12,090 nt of DNA from an uncultured Gemmatimonadota bacterium. Lineage in GTDB: Bacteria; Gemmatimonadota; Gemmatimonadetes; Gemmatimonadales; Gemmatimonadaceae. Shown piece by piece: positions 5,109 through 12,090 of this stretch (positions are counted from its first letter, which is position 1; each line of letters opens with the position of its first letter). The stretch is taken from assembly GCA_946887155.1 (NCBI GenBank), contig CAMPKM010000050.1, forward strand, positions 1 through 12,090, in the 5' to 3' direction. The notes under the pieces were generated by a model, which was not told the DNA's origin, did no database searches, and saw only the letters and a program-made list of their open reading frames with translations. The position numbers were made by a program, and so were the translations under genes.

Positions 5109-7457
5109 TCAGCGTTTGGCGCCCGGTTTCAGACTGCGTTCAAAGATATCGAAGATCCGGCGATATTCGTCAGTCCAGGAATCGGGCCTCGTGAATCCGT
5201 GACTCTCGACCGGATAGGACGCCAGCTCCCAGTTGGTCTTGCCGAGCTCGATCAGGCGCTGGGTGAGGCGGACGATGTCCTGGTAGTGGACGTTCGTGTC
5301 CACCATCCCGTGCAGCATAACGAGCGGATCCTCGAGCCCCTCGGCGAAATAGATCGGGGATGAACGACGAAAGGACAGCGTGTCATCCTGCGGCAGGTTC
5401 AGGATCCGGCCCGTGTAGCCATGGTTGTAGTGGGCCCAGTCAGTCACCGAACGCAATGCTGCCCCGGCGCCGAAGTCCTTCGGCGCGGTGAACAACGCCA
5501 TCAGCGTGATGAAGCCGCCGTAGCTCCCGCCGTAGAGCCCGATGCGTTCCGGATTGATCCCGAACTGCCGCTGCAGGTATCGCGATCCGTCGACGTGGTC
5601 CTGCAGGTCGCGGCCGCCCATCCATCGATAAATCGCGGTCCGCCAATCGCGTCCGTATCCCGCCGACCCGCGATAGTCGATGTCCAGTACCGTGTACCCC
5701 TTCGACGCGAGGAAATGATTGAACATGTACTCGCGCGAATAGGTCGACCAGAAATTGTGCACGTTGTGCAGGTAACCGGCGCCATGCACGAAGATCACCG
5801 CCGCACCGTTAGGCCTCGCCCCCACGTCCCGGGGACGATAGATGCGCGCCGGCACCTGCACGCCGTCCGACGCCGTGAATCGTATGATCTCGGGCTTGAG
5901 CCACTTGTAACTCAACCACTCCGCGGTCGGTGAAGTGGTCAGCTGGCTGAGCGTCGTGCCCGGCCGGTACGGTCCAACGAACAGTTCCGGCGGACGGTTC
6001 GACTGCGAATACACGTCGGCGATCAGGCGTCCGTCGGGCGACACCACGGCCGTATGCCCGCCAACCGTCGTCGTTATGCGCTCGGCGGTGCCGCCGGCCA
6101 CCGGCATCCGGTAGAAATGGCGCTCGAACGGCGAGGCCTCGCTGGTGTGCATTTCGAAGTACTTGCGGTCGTTCGAGATCTCGACGTCCTCGACTTCCCA
6201 CTCCCCCTTCGTGAGCTGCTGCCGGCCGGATCCGTCCGGGTTCATGGTGTACAGGTGCGCATAGCCGTCGGCTTCACTGACCAGCCAGACCTTGTCGCTC
6301 CCGGGGATGAAGCCGCCGCAGGGGTAACACGGCCCGCCGACCCACGCCGAGTCCTTCAGCACGTCGATGGTCGTCAGGCGGCCGCCGGTGGCATCCACCC
6401 GGTGGAGATACCGCTCCTTGAAATCCTTTCGCTCCGCGAACAGCAGGGCCTGGGTTCCGGCATCGTTCCAGCCAAGTACCGCGGTGATGGATGGCGTCTC
6501 GGCGGAGTCGCGCGGGATCGTCTTCAGCCAGTGAACCTCACCCGAAGGGAGGGACATGAACGCGGCGCGGCCGCCGTTCTGGACATCACCGACCTTGGTG
6601 CGGACGGTGAGGTCTTCGGTGTAGCCGTTTGACGTGATCCAGTTGGGCACGATGGTCTGCCGCGTGCCCTGCGCCTGGATGGTCGTGGTGAGGATGAGGG
6701 CGTTGCCGGCCGGCGACACGCTCATGCCGGTGACTCGCTCGTTAGGCTTCAGGTAGAGCGTCCGCACCCGCCGTCCTTCGCGCCATTGCCGTTCGGCGCG
6801 GTCGATCGAGTCCTCGCGCATCCGGTCGCGGACGACGCCGAACAGTTGTTGCTGTTGCGTCTCGAGTGAGGATCGCTGGCCGGCGGCGGTTCGCGCGTCG
6901 GCGGGAGCCGGTCCGGAACGGATGTCGGTGACCTGCCGGATGAGCGGCGAATCGAGGTCGAGCGACATCACGTTCTGCCCGTCGCGCAGGAAATAAAGCC
7001 GGCGGCCGTCGGCGGCGAACGACGGATTGCTTTCCGTGATCGGCGGCGTGTCGGTCAGGCGCCGGGTCGAGCCCGAGCGGATGTCGACGAGGTACAGGTC
7101 TCCGTTGTACGAAACCGCGCGATGTGCCCCGTCCCGGGAGAGCGCCCCCTGGGCGAGTGACGGACCGACGGAGTCCATGTGCGCGTCGGTGACAAGCTCC
7201 GGCGTCGCTCCCTGCTGCGCTCGGACGCGATACGGCTTGCTGCTTTCGCGCCAGTCGGTGCCGGGTGGGAGCCAGTTGAAGTAGATCCAGGCGCCGTCCG
7301 GCGTGAATCGCGGATTCTGCGGTGGGCGGCCGTACAGTTCCGGGCCGCGCATGATGTTCTGGATGGAGAGATCAAATCGCGCCGGCCGTGACTGGGCCGA
7401 GGCGGAGAGGGGGAGGGACAGGGCGGCCCCGATGAGCAACGTCGTGGTCTTCATCAT
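5109..7457 (-). CDS. Secreted S9 family prolyl oligopeptidase/dipeptidyl-peptidase-like serine peptidase
   Basis: 782 aa. A Sec signal (MMKTTTLLIGAALSLPLSASA) is followed by a beta-propeller region (about 40-520) with TolB/DPP-like blades (NPRFTPDGAWIYF, NPSFAADGRRLYFLRDG, WLVSEADGYAHLYTMNPDG, AVVSPDGRLIADVYS). The alpha/beta hydrolase domain (about 530-780) has the oxyanion-hole HGAGY segment, DIDYRGSAGYGRDWR, and the nucleophile motif GGSYGG (Ser645). The likely acid is Asp720 (HGMVDTNVH) and the base His753 (ESHGF). The enzyme should cleave short peptides, often after proline or releasing dipeptides or acyl-amino acids; exact specificity cannot be read here. A CYPC pair sits in the propeller (WVGGPCYPCGGF). 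The start has no obvious Shine-Dalgarno. It is probably the first gene of a unit with the YbdD-like and propeller genes. Confidence 0.95.
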   Translation of the reverse strand: MMKTTTLLIGAALSLPLSASAQSRPARFDLSIQNIMRGPELYGRPPQNPRFTPDGAWIYFNWLPPGTDWRESSKPYRVRAQQGATPELVTDAHMDSVGPSLAQGALSRDGAHRAVSYNGDLYLVDIRSGSTRRLTDTPPITESNPSFAADGRRLYFLRDGQNVMSLDLDSPLIRQVTDIRSGPAPADARTAAGQRSSLETQQQQLFGVVRDRMREDSIDRAERQWREGRRVRTLYLKPNERVTGMSVSPAGNALILTTTIQAQGTRQTIVPNWITSNGYTEDLTVRTKVGDVQNGGRAAFMSLPSGEVHWLKTIPRDSAETPSITAVLGWNDAGTQALLFAERKDFKERYLHRVDATGGRLTTIDVLKDSAWVGGPCYPCGGFIPGSDKVWLVSEADGYAHLYTMNPDGSGRQQLTKGEWEVEDVEISNDRKYFEMHTSEASPFERHFYRMPVAGGTAERITTTVGGHTAVVSPDGRLIADVYSQSNRPPELFVGPYRPGTTLSQLTTSPTAEWLSYKWLKPEIIRFTASDGVQVPARIYRPRDVGARPNGAAVIFVHGAGYLHNVHNFWSTYSREYMFNHFLASKGYTVLDIDYRGSAGYGRDWRTAIYRWMGGRDLQDHVDGSRYLQRQFGINPERIGLYGGSYGGFITLMALFTAPKDFGAGAALRSVTDWAHYNHGYTGRILNLPQDDTLSFRRSSPIYFAEGLEDPLVMLHGMVDTNVHYQDIVRLTQRLIELGKTNWELASYPVESHGFTRPDSWTDEYRRIFDIFERSLKPGAKR

Positions 7458-7609
7458 TTCGTGAGGGAATACGGAATGGGGAGAATGTGGGCCGTGCTCA
7501 CGCGCCTCGCCACCGCTGGAGCCCAGTCGCGGGCCCGGGAATCACGCTCACCCCGGCGAACACGGGGCCACGGCGCAGACAGCAACCATCCCGCCATGGG
7601 CGGTGTCCG

Positions 7610-7630
7610 ATATCAGTAGACTACTGATAT
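7610..7630. promoter_or_regulatory. Perfect palindrome, probable PadR operator
   Basis: ATATCAGTAG, a central A, and CTACTGATAT form a perfect palindrome with 10-bp arms directly at the start of the padR-like gene. Its right end overlaps the first two bases of the upstream candidate ATG (7629). PadR proteins bind dyad-symmetric sites and often repress their own genes, so this is probably the autoregulatory operator of the PadR-permease pair. A second small stem, CCGCC-ATG-GGCGG, lies at 7591-7603. The rest of the 171-bp region to the divergent peptidase gene shows no clear -35/-10 boxes. Confidence 0.75.
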
Positions 7631-7997
7631 GAACGCCATGTCCGACAAAACTGCCGCCAAACGATTTCTTCCACTGGCGTCGCTGGACTTCCAGGTCCTG
7701 ACGCTGGTCGCCACGCGCCGGCTCCACGGATACGGGCTCATTCAGGCGTCGGGCGAACTATTTCCTGATCAGCCCCAGCTCGACGTCGGCACGTTGTACC
7801 GCATCATCAGCCGCATGCTGGACCAGCGGCTGATCCGCGAAGTAAAGGCGCCTGACGACGCGCCGGCGGACAAGCGGGTCCGGAGATACTACCTGGCCAC
7901 GGAACTCGGACGCGATGTGGCGCGGGCGGAAGCGGCCCGGCTGCGGGCGTTGCTCACGAGTCAACCGGCGATCGAACTGCTCGGAGCACGCCGGTGA
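7629..7997 (+). CDS. PadR family transcriptional regulator
   Basis: 122 aa winged-helix protein. The pattern fits Pad[23 protein letters not shown] (helix 1-2), [21 protein letters not shown] (recognition helix region with the hallmark GTLYR), a wing near [16 protein letters not shown], and a short C-terminal helix. Two starts are possible: ATG 7629 (MNAMSDK) and ATG 7638 (MSDK, 119 aa). Neither has a Shine-Dalgarno sequence, so a leaderless or near-leaderless transcript is possible, and 7629 lies inside the palindrome. The stop overlaps the GTG of the permease gene by 4 nt (GTGA), indicating translational coupling. PadR regulators are commonly found directly before ADOP permeases in Acidobacteria and relatives. 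Its ligand is unknown. Confidence 0.93.
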   Translation: MNAMSDKTAAKRFLPLASLDFQVLTLVATRRLHGYGLIQASGELFPDQPQLDVGTLYRIISRMLDQRLIREVKAPDDAPADKRVRRYYLATELGRDVARAEAARLRALLTSQPAIELLGARR

Positions 7998-10651
7998 GGA
8001 TCGGTCTCCGGCTGATGCGCGCGATCCTGCGCCTGTACCCTCGGGCGTGGCGCGAGCGATTCGGCGATGAAGTCATCGCGATCTGGACAGAGCAGTACGA
8101 GCACGTCGTCGCCGACGGGACGAGCGATCGCGAAAAATTCGTCGTTCGATCGCTGGCCGGTCTCGCCCGCAACCTGCCCGCCGTTCACCTGCAGCACCGG
8201 TCTTCGGTCACTCACCCCGATCTCCAGCCTCCAGGACATCGCATGCGCTCGATTGGACAGGACGTTCGCTTCGCGCTTCGCACACTGCGCAAGCAACCCG
8301 GCTTCACCGCGGTCGCGGTCCTCACCCTCGCACTCGGCATCGGCGCGAATACGGCGGTGTTTTCAGTGCTGAACTCGGTCGTGCTGTCGCCGCTGCCGTA
8401 CGCGGAACCGCGGCAGCTCGTTCGCCTGTATGAAGCCACGGTGGACGAGCCGGGGCAGCGCAACTTCCTGACGGTCCCCGACCTGGTCGACGTGCGTGAA
8501 GATGTCCGTGCCTTCTCGTCGTTAGGTATCAGCTACACGTACGAAGCCGTGGGTGGCGACCTCACGGCCGGCGAGAGCGGGACGAGGCGTATCCGGCTGA
8601 TGCCGGTGAGTGCGGATTACTTCTCCACGCTCCGCGTCACGCCGCTTCTGGGTCGGGGATTCCTGCGCGAGGAGGAGGTCCCCGACCTGCCGCGGGTGAT
8701 CCTGAGCCACGCCCTCTGGTCAGGCGTTTACCGCGCCGATTCCGCGATCATCGGCCAGTCGGTGCGGATCGACGGTGTGGCGATGGAAGTCATCGGCGTC
8801 ATGCGACCAACCTTTCACGATGTGGTCGCCGGTGAAATCGATGCCTGGACGGCGCAGAACACCACCGACGGCGGCTACAACAATCGCGATAACCACTATG
8901 TCACGGCGGTCGCCCGCCTGGCTCCGGGGCGCTCAATCGGCCAGGCGCAGGCCGAGGTCGACGGCTTAATGCACCGGCTGGCGGAGCAGTTCCCGAACAC
9001 CAACACCGACCGGCGGATCCGCGTGGTGCCCCTGCACGATGACATCGTCGGTGAGTCGACGGCGGCGATCTACATCCTCTCCGGCGCGGCCGGCCTGGTG
9101 CTGCTCATCGCCTGCCTGAACGTGGCCAACCTGTTCATCTCCCGCGCCGTGGCAAGGACACAGGAGACCGCGGTCCGCACTGCGTTAGGCGCGGCCCGGC
9201 ACCGGCTGGTGGTCCTGCGGCTCACGGAAAGTGTGCTGGTGGCGGCCATGGGCGGGGTGATCGGGTCCGTGCTGGCGTCCCTCGGGGTGCGGGGGCTGTT
9301 GTCGGTGAGTCCGGACGCCCTGGCGCGGGCCGAGGAGGTTTCGTTCGATGGCAGGCTCCTGGTATTCGGCGTCGTGCTGACGCTCGTCACCAGCCTCTTG
9401 TTCGGTGGCTGGCCAGCTTGGCGAGCGTCGCGGGTCGACCCGAGCGATGCGTTGCGGGATGGCGCACGTGGCAACACTGGTGGCCGCCGTGAGCGCCGGG
9501 GACGCGGCGTGCTGGTGGCGAGCCAGGTGACGGTGGCGATCATCCTGTTATGCGGCGCCGGCGTTCTGCTCCGGTCCTTCGTCGAACGCCAGCGCGTCGA
9601 CCTCGGTTTTTCCAGCGACGGACTGACCACCTTCCAGGTGAACTTGCCGAGCGCTCGTTATGCAGACGGTGCCGCGCGGGCCAGGCTTCACAACGAGTAC
9701 CAGGAACGGCTCCGCGCGCTCCCTGGCGTGGAGCGGGTTGGCGCTGTGTCCTGGCTCCCAGCCAACGGGGGAGGCTATCAATGGGGCTTTCGGAAAGTCG
9801 GCGCGGAAGGCTTCGCGCCGACCCAAATCCGGATCGTCGACGGCGACTACTTCGATGCGTACGGCATCGCGCTACGGCAGGGGCGCATGTTCACGGCTGA
9901 CGACCGCATGGACACCGACAGCGTCGCCATGATCAGCGAGTCGCTCGCGAAGCGGTTGTATCCGGATGGATCCGCGATTGGCAGCCAATTCAGGACAGGC
10001 GGACGCGAGTTCACGATCGCGGGTGTCGTTGCCGACGTGGCCAACGAGGCCAACGGCGCGCGCGCCGACATGGTCTACCTGTCGCACGACCAGTTCGCGA
10101 ACAACCGGAACTGGGCGCTCACCTATGTCGTGAAGTCGAGCCAGGCGATTGCCGCGGTCGTCGAACAGGCGAGGGTCGCCCTGTCGTCAGTCGACCGGGA
10201 ACTCGTCGTGCACGACCCAAAGTCGATGAGTGCGGTGCTGGCGCGTCATCGGGCGCGGGAGCAATTCATGGCGCTGCTCATCGGTGCGTTTGCGGCCGTC
10301 GCGCTTACGCTGGCCGCGGTGGGCGTCTATGGCGTAGTGGCGTACAGCGTGACCCAGCGAACCCACGAGATCGGCGTGCGGCTCGCACTGGGTGCCCGGC
10401 CCGCACAGGTCCGGCTCCTGGTGCTCGCGTCAGGGCTTGCTCCGGCAGCGATTGGCCTCGTGGCGGGGCTGGGCGGCGCGTTGGCGTTAGGCGGCGTGTT
10501 GAACGCCGTTACGTTCGGGGTCAGTCCGCGGGATCCAGGCGTGCTGGCGGGGGTCGCGGGCGTGCTGGCCGCCGTAATCCTGGTCGCCGGATGGATCCCT
10601 TCCCGTAAGGCGACGCGCGTGGACCCGCTCGAATCGATGCGGCGCGGATAG
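7994..10651 (+). CDS. ADOP-family (MacB/FtsX-type) ABC permease, orphan
   Basis: 885 aa from GTG 7994, coupled by 4-nt overlap to padR. A ~85-residue N-terminal prefix ([17 protein letters not shown]) precedes the permease. Then come TM1 (~102-128, [27 protein letters not shown]), a MacB-like periplasmic domain, three helices (~357-378, 412-436, 454-470), and a second copy of the same plan: TM (~506-530, [21 protein letters not shown]), periplasmic domain, and three helices (~758-785, 807-838, 848-870). The FtsX motif recurs as RTALGAARH and RLALGARPA. This duplicated 4+4 layout without an ATPase is that of acidobacterial duplicated orphan permeases. An ATPase would have to come from elsewhere; none is in this window. 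Substrate unknown; relatives of MacB move lipoproteins, peptides or drugs across the envelope, or transmit force. Three CGTTAGG heptamers occur in the gene. Confidence 0.94.
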   Translation: MRIGLRLMRAILRLYPRAWRERFGDEVIAIWTEQYEHVVADGTSDREKFVVRSLAGLARNLPAVHLQHRSSVTHPDLQPPGHRMRSIGQDVRFALRTLRKQPGFTAVAVLTLALGIGANTAVFSVLNSVVLSPLPYAEPRQLVRLYEATVDEPGQRNFLTVPDLVDVREDVRAFSSLGISYTYEAVGGDLTAGESGTRRIRLMPVSADYFSTLRVTPLLGRGFLREEEVPDLPRVILSHALWSGVYRADSAIIGQSVRIDGVAMEVIGVMRPTFHDVVAGEIDAWTAQNTTDGGYNNRDNHYVTAVARLAPGRSIGQAQAEVDGLMHRLAEQFPNTNTDRRIRVVPLHDDIVGESTAAIYILSGAAGLVLLIACLNVANLFISRAVARTQETAVRTALGAARHRLVVLRLTESVLVAAMGGVIGSVLASLGVRGLLSVSPDALARAEEVSFDGRLLVFGVVLTLVTSLLFGGWPAWRASRVDPSDALRDGARGNTGGRRERRGRGVLVASQVTVAIILLCGAGVLLRSFVERQRVDLGFSSDGLTTFQVNLPSARYADGAARARLHNEYQERLRALPGVERVGAVSWLPANGGGYQWGFRKVGAEGFAPTQIRIVDGDYFDAYGIALRQGRMFTADDRMDTDSVAMISESLAKRLYPDGSAIGSQFRTGGREFTIAGVVADVANEANGARADMVYLSHDQFANNRNWALTYVVKSSQAIAAVVEQARVALSSVDRELVVHDPKSMSAVLARHRAREQFMALLIGAFAAVALTLAAVGVYGVVAYSVTQRTHEIGVRLALGARPAQVRLLVLASGLAPAAIGLVAGLGGALALGGVLNAVTFGVSPRDPGVLAGVAGVLAAVILVAGWIPSRKATRVDPLESMRRG

Positions 10652-10738
10652 GCGACGTCGGCTTGACGGCAGTCAGCGGATATTGGTGTCGACCAGAAAC
10701 ACCTAACGGCACGCCTGGGAGCTTCGAGAAGACAAACC

Positions 10739-10763
10739 GCCAAGGTCGCCAAGTGACGCCGAG
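10739..10763 (+). repeat. Degenerate GCCAAG mini-repeat
   Basis: GCCAAG at 10739, GCCAAG at 10748 and GCCGAG at 10758 recur with 9-10 nt spacing. This resembles short intergenic (AAccGCcaAGg)-type repeats I associate with Acidobacteria and other high-GC soil bacteria, but three degenerate units are weak evidence. Confidence 0.35.
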
Positions 10764-10821
10764 TTGACTTCATAAGGGTCTCGTCCGCTTTCCCGGGTGG
10801 CGAGGGTCGATGTAGGTGTTC

Positions 10822-10857
10822 GCCCGACTACGTCATCAAGGTGGCCCGCCTACGTCA
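10822..10857 (+). repeat. Tandem 14-bp direct repeat with TACGTCA core
   Basis: GCCCGACTACGTCA (10822-10835) and GCCCGCCTACGTCA (10844-10857) agree at 13 of 14 positions and are offset by 22 bp, about two helical turns, on the same face of the DNA. It lies 136 bp before the lipocalin-like gene, so it may be a tandem activator or repressor site. Confidence 0.5.
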
Positions 10858-10992
10858 GCTGTACGAGTGCCGGCACGCGGGGGCCGTGGCATCGTCTGGC
10901 GTCCACCATTCGCCGGACAGTCGAGGAGCACCGGTCAAAGACGGAAAGTTCCTCTCGCACGGCGCCGGCAAACTCCTTCCAGGCAGGTCCCC

Positions 10993-11415
10993 ATGTTGAC
11001 GCGACTGATGAAACAGCGACACAAGCTTCTCGCGATGGCGGTCATGTTGCCGCTGACGATTGCATGCTCGGACAACGATCCGACCAGCCCTGAAGCCAAC
11101 GCCATCGCAGGACGCTGGCAGGTCACGAGCTATCAGGTACTCGGTATGGAGGTGATCCAGGAAGGCTTGTCCATTGCGGTAACCTTTGCCACCGCGGGGA
11201 CCTACACCGTCGACATCCACGATGAGACGCTCGGGAGCTGTGAGACAGCGAACTGCCGCGAAACCGGAACGTACTCGGCCACCTCGACGCGAATCACGTT
11301 GGACCCGGAGTCGGAGGAAACGTCCACGTTCAGCTACTCGATAGAGGGCAACATCATGACGCTCACCGGCATCAACGATGACGTCGGCCTGACATTGGTC
11401 TTACAGAAGTCATAG
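10993..11415 (+). CDS. Lipocalin-like lipoprotein, unknown function
   Basis: 140 aa from ATG 10993, preceded by AGGCAGG. It begins with a lipoprotein signal (MLTRLMKQRHKLLAMAVMLP, lipobox LTIAC, Cys25), then a short linker SDNDPTSPEANA. The domain opens IAGRWQVTSYQV, the G-x-W opening of lipocalin-like domains, followed by beta-rich segments (GLSIAVTFATAGTYTVDI, GTYSATSTRITLDPE, TSTFSYSIEGNIMTLTG, GLTLVLQKS). A CETANC segment near the middle could form a disulfide. The F-x-A-x-G-T-Y and G-x-x-M-T-L-T patterns are usual in small exported lipocalin-like proteins. The frame is open upstream to 10816, but without signal-like features or a ribosome site there. No terminator is visible after the stop. 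Ligand and role are unknown. Confidence 0.82.
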   Translation: MLTRLMKQRHKLLAMAVMLPLTIACSDNDPTSPEANAIAGRWQVTSYQVLGMEVIQEGLSIAVTFATAGTYTVDIHDETLGSCETANCRETGTYSATSTRITLDPESEETSTFSYSIEGNIMTLTGINDDVGLTLVLQKS

Positions 11416-11519
11416 CAACGTGTGCCTGCGCCGCTGACAACCGCCGCTGCGGATTTGGGTGGCAACCAACGGACTGGCATATATCCGCCGCTGACGCCGT
11501 CAACAAACCTGGAGTCGCC
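11416..11519 (+). promoter_or_regulatory. Short intergenic region with a weak promoter candidate
   Basis: TATATC at 11480-11485 is the only AT-rich hexamer in this 104-bp gap and could be a -10 box for the next gene; the best -35 match, TTGGGT at 11455-11460, is at a poor 19-bp spacing. A 10-bp direct repeat CGCCGCTGAC occurs at 11429-11438 and 11486-11495. Confidence 0.25.
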
Positions 11520-12090
11520 ATGAATCGATTGAAATCGTTCACGAGCTATTGTATCGCCGTTGGTCTGTCCACCATTCCGGCGCTCGCCAATGCTCAGACA
11601 TGCAAGCCGCTCACGGACTCGAAGGCGTTCCCTCCGCTGGCCGCACTGGTGGATTCTGCCGCGCTGGTCGCGGCACTTCCACCGGCGTTCGCGGGTGGAC
11701 CAAGCGAAGTTCTGGTGAGTGTGATGATGGGACCGACGCCGCGGGCTCATACGATGCATTCCACCGCGGCTCCGGCGACTGGGACAATAATCGGGGAACA
11801 AATTCTGGCTTCCCTCCGACCTGCCGCGGACGCCGTTCCGTCGTTCCGCGTTCGTGCGGTACTCGCACCATCCGCGAGTGTTTCCGTGGAAGCATCGGTC
11901 CTGTGTGATCCGAAGCCGAGGGGATCAAATCGCGGGCTTGCCTTGACGGTTGCCCCAGGCTCGGGTAGGCCGCAGGGTCCTCCCTTCACTCCGCGACTCA
12001 AGATCGGTGTCAAGGGTGAAGTATTGCAGGTCGATCTCGGAACAGGAAGGGGACGTCCGGTCAGTGAGTGCAGCGTGGGGCAGTGGCTCG
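11520..12090 (+). CDS. Secreted protein of unknown function, C-terminus cut by the window edge
   Basis: From ATG 11520 the frame stays open for 190 codons to the window end. GGAG lies 5 nt before the ATG (GGAGTCGCCATG). A Sec signal (MNRLKSFTSYCIAVGLSTIP, cleavage after ANA) gives a mature start QTCKPLTDSKAFPPLAALVD. The visible part is rich in Ala, Pro, Ser and Val and has alternating strand-like segments (EVLVSVMMG, FRVRAVLAP, SVSVEASVLCD, RLKIGVKGEVLQVDLG). It contains Cys residues near the N-terminus (KPLTD region), at VLCD and at SEC, all exported. I do not recognise the family. Its codon use is less GC-biased than its neighbours (ATA, ATT, AAT, CAA all occur), which might hint at a different history, but the sample is small. 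Confidence 0.75.
   Translation, partial: MNRLKSFTSYCIAVGLSTIPALANAQTCKPLTDSKAFPPLAALVDSAALVAALPPAFAGGPSEVLVSVMMGPTPRAHTMHSTAAPATGTIIGEQILASLRPAADAVPSFRVRAVLAPSASVSVEASVLCDPKPRGSNRGLALTVAPGSGRPQGPPFTPRLKIGVKGEVLQVDLGTGRGRPVSECSVGQWL

Larger units (their letters stand above)
557..10708. repeat. Dispersed CGTTAGG heptamer, nine copies
   Basis: Plus-strand copies start at 2602, 4256, 5807, 6740, 8520, 9183 and 10485; reverse copies (CCTAACG) are at 557-563 and 10702-10708. Every GTTAGG I found is preceded by C, and six extend to CGTTAGGC. Copies lie in six different genes and one intergenic region and are read in different ways (Leu-Gly or Pro-Asn). Confidence 0.7.
10652..10992. other. 341-bp gene-free stretch between the permease and the lipocalin-like lipoprotein gene
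   Basis: No convincing reading frame, RNA gene or strong terminator is visible. It holds a CCTAACG heptamer (10702-10708), a weak 5-bp hairpin (GGTGT 10685-10689 with ACACC 10699-10703), a degenerate GCCAAG mini-repeat (10739-10763), a TTGACT hexamer (10764-10769) resembling a -35 box but without a good -10 at the right distance, and a tandem direct repeat (10822-10857). The promoter of the downstream gene is expected here. Confidence 0.6.

Noticed and set aside
6054..6632. Plus-strand frame of 192 codons opposite the S9 peptidase
   Set aside because: It lies wholly inside the peptidase coding region and its translation has no domain, signal or ribosome site; shadow frame.
3597..7457. Possible toxin-antitoxin or defence pair (small YbdD-like gene beside a larger gene)
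   Set aside because: The small gene clearly belongs to the YbdD/YjiX family and the large one to S9 peptidases; neither is a defence component.
10764..10792. TTGACT at 10764 as a sigma-70 promoter
   Set aside because: No acceptable -10 hexamer lies 16-18 bp downstream, so only the -35-like half is present.
10698..10820. Inverted 8-mers AACACCTA (10698-10705) and TAGGTGTT (10813-10820) as possible element ends
   Set aside because: Eight matching bases 107 bp apart are expected by chance in a region this size, and no transposase or target duplication is present.
10816..10992. 59-codon upstream extension of the lipocalin-like lipoprotein
   Set aside because: It would bury the lipoprotein signal inside the protein and shows no ribosome site; the translation is compositionally random.
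1..12090. CRISPR array, tRNA, rRNA, insertion sequence or prophage features
   Set aside because: No regularly spaced repeats, tRNA-like cloverleaf with TTCGA loop, rRNA-like conserved blocks, transposase or integrase motifs were found on either strand by reading.

Overview
The window is GC-rich (roughly 64% by eye) and encodes mostly exported proteins: lipoproteins, a secreted peptidase, a secreted multicopper oxidase, and a PadR-regulated ADOP-type MacB/FtsX permease without its own ATPase. This mix, with small 'lipocalin-like' and 6-bladed beta-propeller lipoproteins, fits Gemmatimonadota best, with Acidobacteriota as the alternative. No rRNA, tRNA, CRISPR, transposase, integrase or phage gene was seen.

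Layout. Left block, minus strand (1-2716): a 161-aa secreted RGG-containing protein closed by a strong intrinsic terminator, then a multicopper oxidase followed 13 nt later by a mono-haem lipoprotein cytochrome c that runs off the left edge. A structured 259-bp divergent region (2717-2975) leads to a plus-strand lipoprotein of unknown function with a GGMGHHW motif (2976-3539). A GC-rich hairpin separates it from a convergent minus-strand block read 7457 to 3597: an S9 (prolyl oligopeptidase/DPP-like) peptidase, a small YbdD/YjiX-family protein, and a beta-propeller lipoprotein. The start codon of the propeller gene sits in the loop of a 12-bp perfect hairpin that also looks like an intrinsic terminator.

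Right block, plus strand (7610-12090): a perfect palindrome (10-bp arms) overlaps the start of a PadR-family repressor gene, which overlaps the 885-aa ADOP permease gene by 4 nt. After a 341-bp gene-free stretch come a 140-aa lipocalin-like lipoprotein and a secreted protein of unknown function that runs off the right edge.

How the genes work together: oxidase plus cytochrome look like one periplasmic redox unit. Peptidase, YbdD-like protein and propeller form a co-directional unit possibly tied to peptide or carbon use. PadR and ADOP form a self-contained regulator/permease pair. I do not see a clearly new multi-gene system. The most unusual signals are regulatory or sequence-level: the start-codon terminator hairpin at 4797-4830, the palindrome over the PadR start, and the repeated heptamer CGTTAGG (nine copies, both strands).
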